Shown: positions 1 to 5,171 of the stretch, one piece after another | Numbering within the stretch: position 1 is the stretch's first letter | Layout of the letters: every line of letters starts with the position of its first letter | From: Phocaeicola sp. | GTDB taxonomy: Bacteria; Bacteroidota; Bacteroidia; Bacteroidales; Bacteroidaceae | DNA length: 5,171 bases | Reading direction: 5' to 3' | Assembly: GCA_020026175.1 (NCBI GenBank) | Contig: JAHHQV010000086.1 | Coordinates: forward strand, 1 to 5,171 | Program-made: the position numbers and the translations under genes | The notes under the pieces: generated by a model | The model's input: only the letters and a program-made list of their open reading frames with translations | Told to the model about the DNA's origin: nothing | The model's database searches: none

Positions 1-55
1 AAAACAGATTAGTTAATCGCACTCAAATCTGACAACCATTTTTAGAGATAGTCAC
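1..55 (-). pseudogene. Out-of-frame remnant of the acnA swivel-domain coding sequence
   Basis: Downstream of the last good codon (R581, at 56-58), the minus strand still resembles what aconitase should encode here, roughly RGHLDNIS-NM followed by a segment like NAINGKTNSV. The anchors are TGAC, then TATCTCTAAAAATG (NIS-N-M with about two bases missing on each side), then GATTAAC and TAATCTGTTTT near the window edge. No single frame reads through: several small gaps are needed within 55 bases. The expected sequence is recalled from the family and aligned by eye, so gap positions are approximate. This pattern suggests accumulated small deletions or poor base calling. It does not suggest insertion of foreign DNA. 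Confidence 0.5.
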
Positions 56-1798
56 TCTGTACCTTAGCCACGGGCCTGCCATTGAGATATGGTCGGTTGT
101 ACACTTTCCTTTGGTCTTTATAAGTAGAGGCATATCCTTCATGTCTTTCCCATCCCATGATGCGAACGGACTTAATATTTGCAGACGATCCGAATTTGGA
201 TTTAAGACGACTTCCACATCATTTCCTTCTTCCGATGGTGCAATGTATCCTTTGTCATCTACGGTAAATCCCATTTCCGGCAGTTTGTTCCCAGTAGGAG
301 GGGTAAGTCTTATTTTCTCTCCTTTCTCGTTTGTAAGGCAATCTGTAAGAGGATTGAAACACAAGTCTCCCGCAATGGCCAGTGCTGTAGCAATTTCCGG
401 CGATGCAACAAAGGCATGTGTATTGGGATTTCCGTCGGCACGTTTAGCAAAGTTTCTGTTGAATGATGTCACAATAGAATTTGCTCTGGTAGGGTTGTCG
501 GTCTCCCTCTTCCATTGTCCAATGCATGGTCCACATGCATTGGTCATAATCACGGCTCCTGCCAGTTCAAAGTCTGCTATCATTCCGTCACGTTTTGACG
601 TGCAGTATACCAGTTCCGAGCCTGGATTAACAAGCAGAGGTGAAGCCATTTTCACCCCTTTTGCTTTTACTTGCCTTATCAGAGACGCTGCTCTGCTTAA
701 ATCCTGATAAGAAGAATTGGTGCAAGAGCCTATTAGTCCTACTTCCATTTTTTGTGGGTATCCGTTTTCTACTACTTTTTGTTTGAATTCTGATATAGGG
801 CATGCAGCATCCGGAGTGAAGGGACCATTTATGTATGGCTCTATAACCGACAAGTTAATTTCTATAATCCTGTCATAATATTTTTCAGGATTCATATAAA
901 CTTCCTTGTCTGCTTTTAAGTCTGCTGATACCGATTGTGCCATTTCTGCGACTTCTTTTCTGCCTGTTGCTTTCAGATAATCGTTTATTTCGTTGTCAAA
1001 AGGGAAAATAGAAGTCGTAGCACCAACTTCGGCACCCATATTACAAATGGTAGCTTTACCTGTAGCCGAAATAGATGAAGCACCTTCCCCGAAATATTCT
1101 ATTATTGCGTTTGTTCCACCTTTTACTGTGAGAATACCTGCAAGTTTCAGTATCACATCTTTTGATGAAGCCCAGCCGTTGAGTTTTCCTTTTAGGTTTA
1201 CACCAATTATTTTAGGCATTTTCAGCTCCCATTCCATTCCAGTCATTACATCTACGGCATCAGCTCCACCCACACCGATGGCTATCATGCCCAGTCCTCC
1301 TGCGTTGGGGGTATGTGAGTCTGTTCCTACCATCATACCACCGGGGAATGCATAATTCTCCAGTACGACCTGATGTATTATGCCTGCTCCAGGTTTCCAG
1401 AATCCTATACCATATTTTGAAGCTACACTTTTAAGGAAATCATAAACCTCTTTGTTGCTTTTGTTGGCAATAGATAAATCAATTCTGGCTCCCTTATATG
1501 CTTGAATCAGATGGTCGCAATGAACTGTAGCCGGTACAGCAGAAGTGTTTTTCCCTGAATTCATAAATTGTAGCAGTGCCATTTGTGCTGTTGCGTCTTG
1601 CATGGCTACCCTGTTAGGACGGAAGTTTATGTAGTCTTTTCCTCTTTCAAACTCTTTAAGTGCATATTCTGAGTACAGGTGGCTATAAAGAATTTTTTCT
1701 GCTAAAGTCAAAGCTCTACCCAGTGAAATTCTTACATTGTTTACTTTAGTATTATAAGCAGCATAGAATTGCTTTATCATTTCCAAGTCGTATACCAT
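23..1798 (-). CDS. acnA: Aconitate hydratase, mitochondrial-type, broken in the C-terminal swivel domain
   Basis: Aconitase converts citrate to isocitrate through cis-aconitate in the cytoplasm, using a [4Fe-4S] cluster. The 591-residue reading frame shows the family's signatures: VHCDHL near residue 93, GTDSHTPNAGG (D160, S161, H162), the cluster ligands C359 (GSCTNSS) and C422/C425 (ACGPCIGQW), and R448/R453 in FNRNFAKR. These match the spacing in mitochondrial aconitase. The start MVYDLEM fits the Bacteroides family, and the upstream sequence is A-rich without a Shine-Dalgarno. The frame reaches TTDHISMAGPWLRYR (to R581), then reads ten unrelated residues and stops. Complete homologues are about 750 residues, so the swivel domain with the SSREHAA serine (catalytic base) is absent. 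As written, the product should be inactive. In B. fragilis acnA is clustered with icd and gltA; here those would lie beyond the left edge. Family assignment is certain; whether the break is biological or a sequence error is not. Confidence 0.93.
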   Translation of the reverse strand: MVYDLEMIKQFYAAYNTKVNNVRISLGRALTLAEKILYSHLYSEYALKEFERGKDYINFRPNRVAMQDATAQMALLQFMNSGKNTSAVPATVHCDHLIQAYKGARIDLSIANKSNKEVYDFLKSVASKYGIGFWKPGAGIIHQVVLENYAFPGGMMVGTDSHTPNAGGLGMIAIGVGGADAVDVMTGMEWELKMPKIIGVNLKGKLNGWASSKDVILKLAGILTVKGGTNAIIEYFGEGASSISATGKATICNMGAEVGATTSIFPFDNEINDYLKATGRKEVAEMAQSVSADLKADKEVYMNPEKYYDRIIEINLSVIEPYINGPFTPDAACPISEFKQKVVENGYPQKMEVGLIGSCTNSSYQDLSRAASLIRQVKAKGVKMASPLLVNPGSELVYCTSKRDGMIADFELAGAVIMTNACGPCIGQWKRETDNPTRANSIVTSFNRNFAKRADGNPNTHAFVASPEIATALAIAGDLCFNPLTDCLTNEKGEKIRLTPPTGNKLPEMGFTVDDKGYIAPSEEGNDVEVVLNPNSDRLQILSPFASWDGKDMKDMPLLIKTKGKCTTDHISMAGPWLRYRVTISKNGCQI

Positions 1799-2213
1799 AA
1801 TTGTTTTGTGTATTATTGTTGTTCATGATAGCAACATATAAATAGATGAAATAAATCAGATTTTATAATGTTGTTGATTGCAAATATCATGTTTTTTATT
1901 CTATATAAGAAATGAATTAGTGTAAAAATTCTTTCAAATTGTTATAAATTATAGTAATTTGCTTATTATGTGTCAAAATGATGGGACATATGCAATAATA
2001 TATGATATAACTATGCATTAAATATAGAATAAGTGTTATTATGATGTTGTAGGTGTTTGATGTATCACAAATTCTTGGATATGTGAATTTTGATGCTAAA
2101 AGTGATACGTCTTTTGGCTATTGTAAAAGGACTGTATCTTTAATTTCCAATCTTGTCTTTTATATGGAATATTGTGTCATTTTGTTTATTGTCTGTTTGG
2201 TTGCATTATAGAA
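1799..2213. other. AT-rich intergenic region between acnA and the peptidase terminator
   Basis: No credible gene lies in these 415 bases. Apart from the candidate acnA promoter, the only structure I can point to is a nested inverted repeat at 2062-2108. GTATCACAAATTC (2062-2074) can pair with GAATTT (2085-2090) plus GTGATAC (2102-2108), leaving an 11-base bulge. Alternatively it can pair with GAATTTTGA (2085-2093), leaving one bulged C. The rest is low-complexity A/T sequence. It probably contains the acnA control region; it lies downstream of the peptidase's terminator on the same strand. Confidence 0.6.
1881..1912 (-). promoter_or_regulatory. Candidate promoter for acnA
   Basis: On the minus strand, GATATTTG (1888-1881) matches the Bacteroidetes -7 box TAnnTTTG except at its first base. 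TTTC (1912-1909) lies 20 bases upstream, one mismatch from the -33 box TTTG. The spacing is right, and the site is about 83 bases before the acnA start, leaving a short A-rich leader. Both boxes are imperfect and the region is very AT-rich, so chance matches are possible. Confidence 0.35.
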
Positions 2214-2265
2214 AACATGGAAAAACCGGAATATCGGTTTTCAGATATTCCGGCTTTTCCATGTT
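2214..2265 (-). terminator. Strong intrinsic terminator after the C1 peptidase gene
   Basis: The arms 2214-2235 and 2244-2265 are inverted repeats of 22 bases with one mismatch, around an 8-base loop. Read on the minus strand, the hairpin begins about 48 bases after the peptidase stop codon. Its descending arm runs into TGTTTTCT, giving the U-rich tail of a Rho-independent terminator. On the plus strand it is followed by CCTTAC, so it is less likely to act in that direction. It separates peptidase transcription from acnA. Confidence 0.85.
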
Positions 2266-2313
2266 CCTTACTTATATAATTCGGTTTGTTTTAATGCTTC
2301 AGCATGTTTTATT

Positions 2314-3498
2314 TCATTTTATGTTAAGTTTATTCTTGAGTTCTTTTGTCAATGCGTCCTTATGTATCATTATGTAAATGGTTTTTGCTTTTACGAAACT
2401 TTCTGACATATTCAAATAACCTCCAAAACGGTTTCTTTCAGTTCCCCATGAGTTTTTCGTGATGTAGTATCTGGTACCGTTCTGATCCTTTGCCATTCCT
2501 GTTATGTGCATCAGATGATCATCTGTTGTTGTAAAAGATTCGTATCCTGCCTGTCTTATTTCTGGAGTGACATTTATTTCCGGATAAGGATGTTCAAATT
2601 TATATACCTCTTGCAGTCTGTCATATGCTTTCATGTTTTCAAATCTTGCTCTGTCGGTTCCGCTATAGTCATCCATGTTGTTAACTTCGGGGTTTATGGC
2701 AACCCCGTTTGTAAACGAAAATCCTTTTTCGCTGACATCTCCATCCCAGCATACAGTAAATCCGTTGGTCAAGGCATAGTCGGCAGCCGAAATCATTTCA
2801 TCCAATGGAATATTGAACATTTTTGCATGCTCCCAATTGTCTGGTATTTCCAATTCAAATTCATTATAATAAGGTATGTGCGTAAAACTGGTAAGCATTA
2901 TATAGTCATCCATATTCAATCCAAGGCTTTCTGCAAAACTTTTTGGGGTATATTCTTTTCCTTTATAGCTGAATGTTTCAGGAAGTTTACCCATATAAAT
3001 GTCAAATAAACTGTTTGTCAGCTCCTTGTATTCTGGACTGCGTTTTTTCATCTTGACAGCTTGTTCTGCTATGCTTTCCATATATCCAGCCAGCTCGGTG
3101 TGGTTGTGATTTTTCGAATCATAGTTTATTCCGTTGTAAACCTCTTCTGGAACGATACCAACCTGACTGAATGCAGTCATCCAGCTTGGGGAAATACTTC
3201 CTTGCCCAATATTTCCTCTTCCTTGGCGGAGATAGTTGTCATTCAGCTGGTTCATGTATTTTTGTCTCACTATGAACATTTCTGACAAATCGTACTCTCC
3301 TTTTCCCATTCTCAGAAGTTCGGCTTCCATAAAAGAAGTCGTAGCAAAACACCAGCATGTTCCTGTAGCTGCTTGGTTTTTAACTGGGGTTACTTTTTGT
3401 GAAACGATGGTAGTAAACTGGTATCCGTTGTTTTCTTGTGCACCTACTATTGATGAAAGCATCATAAGTGATGCCAAAGTGAAATGTTTCATTCTCAT
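2314..3498 (-). CDS. Exported C1-family cysteine peptidase (PepC/bleomycin hydrolase-like)
   Basis: This 394-residue protein has the papain-clan catalytic set in order: Q42 (oxyanion hole) in VKNQAATGTCWCF, catalytic C48, H331 in DDHLMHITG, and N349 in TKNSWG. The wide spacing between Cys and His and the DDHLMH context fit the bleomycin hydrolase/aminopeptidase C branch (Peptidase_C1_2), not papain itself. It is somewhat shorter than the roughly 450-residue cytosolic members. Residues 1-20 form a Sec signal peptide (basic start, hydrophobic LASLMMLSSIVGA, cleavage likely before Q21), and no lipobox cysteine is present. The mature enzyme is therefore expected in the periplasm or outside, acting on peptides. 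ATG at 3498 is used; a second in-frame ATG two codons later (MKHF) is equally plausible, and neither has a Shine-Dalgarno. It appears monocistronic, bounded by a strong terminator. An unusual detail is a second cysteine, C50, two residues after the nucleophile. The exact substrate cannot be read from the sequence. Confidence 0.92.
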   Translation of the reverse strand: MRMKHFTLASLMMLSSIVGAQENNGYQFTTIVSQKVTPVKNQAATGTCWCFATTSFMEAELLRMGKGEYDLSEMFIVRQKYMNQLNDNYLRQGRGNIGQGSISPSWMTAFSQVGIVPEEVYNGINYDSKNHNHTELAGYMESIAEQAVKMKKRSPEYKELTNSLFDIYMGKLPETFSYKGKEYTPKSFAESLGLNMDDYIMLTSFTHIPYYNEFELEIPDNWEHAKMFNIPLDEMISAADYALTNGFTVCWDGDVSEKGFSFTNGVAINPEVNNMDDYSGTDRARFENMKAYDRLQEVYKFEHPYPEINVTPEIRQAGYESFTTTDDHLMHITGMAKDQNGTRYYITKNSWGTERNRFGGYLNMSESFVKAKTIYIMIHKDALTKELKNKLNIK

Positions 3499-3719
3499 AA
3501 TTATATTATTAAATTTCTATTTCATTTTAATTTTATGTGTGTATTGGTGGTTGATGATAATCTACGCTGCCTGTCTGAAACATAATTTGTTGTCTATCCT
3601 TATTTTATAAGTCATATCCTGGCAATTATCTTCTGGTTTTTGTATAGATATCCTGCTTTATGAGATATATGTAATAAAACTGAGGAGCTTTAATCTTTGT
3701 AAGAAGATTGTCGACTGTG

Positions 3720-3727
3720 CAAAGATA
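3720..3727 (-). promoter_or_regulatory. Promoter -7 box, probably for the C1 peptidase
   Basis: The minus strand reads TATCTTTG, an exact match to the Bacteroidetes -7 consensus TAnnTTTG, and continues GCACAG. At 19-21 bases upstream there is no clear TTTG; the nearest sequence is GTTA/TGTT in an AT-rich stretch. Transcription would start near 3713 and leave a leader of about 215 bases before the peptidase start. No other minus-strand gene lies between. A short hairpin (arms 3692-3697 and 3704-3709, AATCTT/AAGATT) would sit almost at the 5' end of the RNA. Confidence 0.55.
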
Positions 3728-3872
3728 CAATTAATAGGTCAATAAGTATAACATTATGTTATTAATATCTATGCTTCTATTGCAAAAAAGTAATTATGCT
3801 TTATGGGTAGAATGTTGGTATAAACGCAATGTATTATTTGTAACTGTAAATTGCTTGTAGTACATGCTAAAA

Positions 3873-3932
3873 AAACGACTGGTCATTCTTTCTAAAACGA
3901 TTAGTCGCTTTTGATAGAATGACCAGTCGTTT
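3873..3932. repeat. 17-bp perfect inverted repeat with a third internal copy of the motif
   Basis: The arms 3873-3889 and 3916-3932 are perfect reverse complements (AAACGACTGGTCATTCT) separated by 26 bases. The spacer contains a related copy, AAACGATTAGTC (3895-3906), in the same orientation as the left arm. The motif AAACGAYTRGTC therefore occurs three times in 60 bases. Each copy is itself a partial palindrome around GAC/GTC. Read on the minus strand, the hairpin ends in AGTCG followed by seven T residues and then AGC, which is the form of an intrinsic terminator. No minus-strand gene ends there. It could be an orphan terminator, the end of an unseen small RNA, an operator cluster for a dimeric repressor, or a dispersed repeat. 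Confidence 0.8.
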
Positions 3933-4387
3933 GAAATCGAATTTATGGGCTTTGTTATTGAGTAGCTTAATTACCATATAGTAAAGTCGTGAAAGAATCC
4001 GCAAGGATATAGAAGAAACAAGCTCAATTTAGCAATGAATGATGTCAATGGTATGGTTCACGAACTTGTATTATGGCTGTATATTACATAAAAAATAGGT
4101 TGGACATACTAATGTGCATTAAAGACGGGCAAAGGTGAGTCATAACATTGCATAAGTGGTGTTTTCTGAGTCATACTAAGTAAAAGTGTACAGTTCTTTT
4201 TTACAAGTCTGTCCATACTAATCTTTGATTATTATAGTTATTATTAACAGCTAAAGGAATGTAACTGTAGTTAAAAAAATTATCGTTTTGCGCTGATATA
4301 AAGTCTTTTTCAAAGACATTTCGTAATATTGCAATTGCTGGTTGACTATACAGGACAGTAATGAAATGACAATTAATAAATAGTAGT

Positions 4388-4888
4388 ATGAAGAGGATTG
4401 CTTTATTATTAGCAGGCCTTGGCTTTTGTTTGTTGAGCCAGGCTGAGGAGCCGGTAAGGGACTTATATTTTGCCGGATACAAGGTCGTATTGATTCCATC
4501 GGATACATTCCGCATAGAAGTGGAAAATCCAGAACTTGGAATGCAGGAACTGAAGGATGGGACACTGTCGTTCACACTTAAGGATACAAATGGAAAGATG
4601 CCGAAAGATGTGGTACGTGTCTATACCAACGATGTTCGCAGAATAAGTATGATTTATTCTGAACTGAAGGTAAACAAACCATTTTCAGTAGATTCGCTCA
4701 GTGTGTCATTGGCTGCCAATTCCAAAGGGACGATGAACGTAAAGGCTAAATATCTGCAGGTATCAGCTGCAGCGGGAAGCCAGTTTACCCTAAAAGGAGA
4801 AGCGGATGTGCTCGATTGTATGACAAAAGGTAACAGTCATGTTAACTTGCAGGGATTGAAGGCTAAGAAGAAGCAATGTAAAGAATAG
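4388..4888 (+). CDS. Small secreted protein resembling the GIN/DUF2807 domain
   Basis: A 166-residue protein. Residues 1-19 are a convincing Sec signal peptide (MKR, then hydrophobic IALLLAGLGFCLLSQA, cleavage likely after SQA). C14 lies inside the hydrophobic core without a lipobox, so a lipoprotein is unlikely. The mature part has short alternating beta-strand-like segments such as LKVNKPFSVDSLSVSLAAN, TMNVKAKYLQVSAAAGSQ and FTLKGEADVL. This ladder of small, Ser/Ala/Gly-rich rungs resembles the GIN domain (DUF2807, sometimes labelled putative auto-transporter adhesin) common in secreted Bacteroidetes proteins. It is shorter than the usual 200-250 residues and ends in a lysine-rich tail (LKAKKKQCKE). 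No catalytic motif is visible. The ATG follows A-rich sequence without a Shine-Dalgarno, as expected in this phylum. It stands alone, about 150 bases before an rRNA-type promoter. The gene is well supported; the family is a moderate guess and the function is unknown. Confidence 0.8.
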   Translation: MKRIALLLAGLGFCLLSQAEEPVRDLYFAGYKVVLIPSDTFRIEVENPELGMQELKDGTLSFTLKDTNGKMPKDVVRVYTNDVRRISMIYSELKVNKPFSVDSLSVSLAANSKGTMNVKAKYLQVSAAAGSQFTLKGEADVLDCMTKGNSHVNLQGLKAKKKQCKE

Positions 4889-4997
4889 CAGACTAAATAA
4901 TAGAATGTATTTATATTATATAATGTGTACAATATTCTATCAATATAATTGCAATATCAAAAGCATGTTTTATAACGCCTTTGTATTCAGTGATTTG

Positions 4998-5022
4998 TCT
5001 AAAAAGTGATATTTTTTTTAGA
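4998..5022 (+). repeat. AT-rich inverted repeat just upstream of the rRNA-type promoter
   Basis: TCTAAAAA (4998-5005) and TTTTTAGA (5015-5022) are perfect 8-base inverted arms around 9 bases. It could weakly end transcription arriving from the 4388-4888 gene, although no U-tract follows the second arm. Equally, the T-run and the following A-run (5012-5029) may serve as a curved or UP-like element of the promoter immediately downstream. Confidence 0.35.
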
Positions 5023-5041
5023 AAAAAACTTTGCATAAAGT

Positions 5042-5072
5042 ATTGCATAAATGAAAAAAGTCTGTACCTTTG
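5042..5072 (+). promoter_or_regulatory. Strong Bacteroidetes promoter, probably of a ribosomal RNA operon
   Basis: TACCTTTG (5065-5072) is an exact TAnnTTTG -7 box, and ATTG (5042-5045) lies 19 bases upstream, one mismatch from the -33 box TTTG. The -33 region is part of a direct repeat, TTGCATAAA at 5031-5039 and 5043-5051, 12 bases apart. Poly-T and poly-A runs (5012-5029) precede it. Transcription would start near 5079. The -7 and -33 combination, A/T tracts, and the boxA-like leader that follows together resemble rRNA operon promoters of Bacteroides. Confidence 0.75.
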
Positions 5073-5078
5073 CATCCG

Positions 5079-5171
5079 CAATCGAGAAACAAACGATGGC
5101 AAACAAATAGCGATAGCTCTTTGAAAGATTTTAGATAAACAAACAGAAATGTAGTACAATACGATAGTTTT
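5079..5171 (+). other. Leader of a probable rRNA operon with a boxA-like antitermination element
   Basis: No protein-coding frame fits this stretch. AGCTCTTTGAAA at 5115-5126 matches the bacterial rRNA boxA consensus TGCTCTTTAACA at 9 of 12 positions. It is followed by A-rich sequence including GTAGTACAA, of the kind seen upstream of 16S genes in Bacteroidales. The 16S rRNA gene itself is not in the window and would be expected within the next one or two hundred bases. A tRNA or other stable-RNA operon is a less likely alternative. Confidence 0.6.

Larger units (their letters stand above)
3499..4387. other. Long divergent intergenic region between the peptidase and the GIN-like gene
   Basis: These 889 bases carry no gene I can support on either strand. 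The left part is the predicted peptidase leader and promoter. The middle holds the three-copy palindrome at 3873-3932. The right part should contain the promoter for the gene starting at 4388, but no good match was found. AATCTTTG at 4219-4226 and TAATATTG at 4324-4331 each differ by one base from TAnnTTTG, and neither has a clean -33 box. A small hairpin (GTCTTT 4303-4308, AAAGAC 4312-4317) lies in the presumed leader. An open stretch of 32 codons (3993-4088) resembles nothing I know and is too short to call. Confidence 0.6.

Noticed and set aside
111..1355. Plus-strand open frames at 111-707 and 993-1355
   Set aside because: They lie opposite the acnA coding sequence, whose minus-strand product is unmistakable; neither translation resembles a known protein.
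2153..2377. Plus-strand open frame of 74 codons
   Set aside because: It runs through the strong terminator hairpin and into the antisense of the peptidase 3' end, with a low-complexity Phe/Leu/Ser-rich product.
2506..3610. Plus-strand open frames at 2506-3009, 3061-3285 and 3236-3610
   Set aside because: All are mostly antisense to the C1 peptidase gene, which has a complete catalytic set on the other strand.
4035..4091. Possible micro-ORF of 18 codons (MNDVNGMVHELVLWLYIT)
   Set aside because: It is too short, has no recognised similarity and no clear promoter. It could be a gene remnant but cannot be supported.
4105..4221. Three copies of CATACTAA (4105, 4172, 4214) and two of GAGTCATA (4137, 4168)
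   Set aside because: Spacing is irregular and the flanks do not match; chance recurrence in AT-rich DNA is the simpler explanation. No CRISPR-like regularity.
4201..4575. Two overlapping minus-strand open frames (4201-4575 and 4251-4565)
   Set aside because: They are partly antisense to the signal-peptide-bearing gene at 4388-4888 and have no recognisable domains or upstream promoter.
4901..4935. ATAGAAT/ATTCTAT inverted repeat downstream of the GIN-like gene as a terminator
   Set aside because: Seven A/T-rich pairs with a long loop and no following T-tract make a poor intrinsic terminator.
4911..5159. Minus-strand open frame of 82 codons
   Set aside because: It runs across the rRNA-type promoter and leader on the opposite strand, and the translation looks like random AT-rich sequence.

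Overview
The window looks like chromosomal DNA from the order Bacteroidales, most likely a Bacteroides or Phocaeicola relative. Four things point there. The promoters carry the Bacteroidetes -7 box TAnnTTTG in place of an E. coli-type -10. Start codons are preceded by A/T-rich sequence without a Shine-Dalgarno. The aconitase is the mitochondrial-like type known from Bacteroides fragilis. Intergenic DNA is very AT-rich and long.

Layout, left to right. (1) 1-1798, minus strand: aconitate hydratase (acnA), complete at its N terminus and iron-sulfur core but broken at about position 55, exactly where the C-terminal swivel domain begins. What follows to the window edge still resembles the gene, with several small losses. 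(2) 1799-2213: AT-rich gap with the likely acnA promoter. (3) 2214-2265: a very strong hairpin that ends the next gene. (4) 2314-3498, minus strand: an exported C1-family (PepC/bleomycin-hydrolase-like) cysteine peptidase. A perfect TATCTTTG box lies about 220 bp upstream of its start, implying a long leader. (5) 3499-4387: a long divergent intergenic region holding a 17-bp perfect inverted repeat with a third internal copy of the same motif. (6) 4388-4888, plus strand: a small secreted protein resembling the GIN/DUF2807 beta-rich domain. (7) 4889-5171, plus strand: a strong promoter and a leader with a boxA-like element, typical of a ribosomal RNA operon whose 16S gene would begin just beyond the right edge.

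The three protein genes are not an obvious functional unit. acnA belongs to the oxidative arm of the TCA cycle (citrate to isocitrate); the other two products are predicted to leave the cytoplasm. The peptidase and acnA point the same way but are separated by a strong terminator, so each is probably its own transcription unit. I found no mobile element, CRISPR array, tRNA or convincing new multi-gene system. The most useful points for follow-up are the broken acnA 3' end, the orphan three-copy palindrome at 3873-3932, and the rRNA-type promoter at the right edge.
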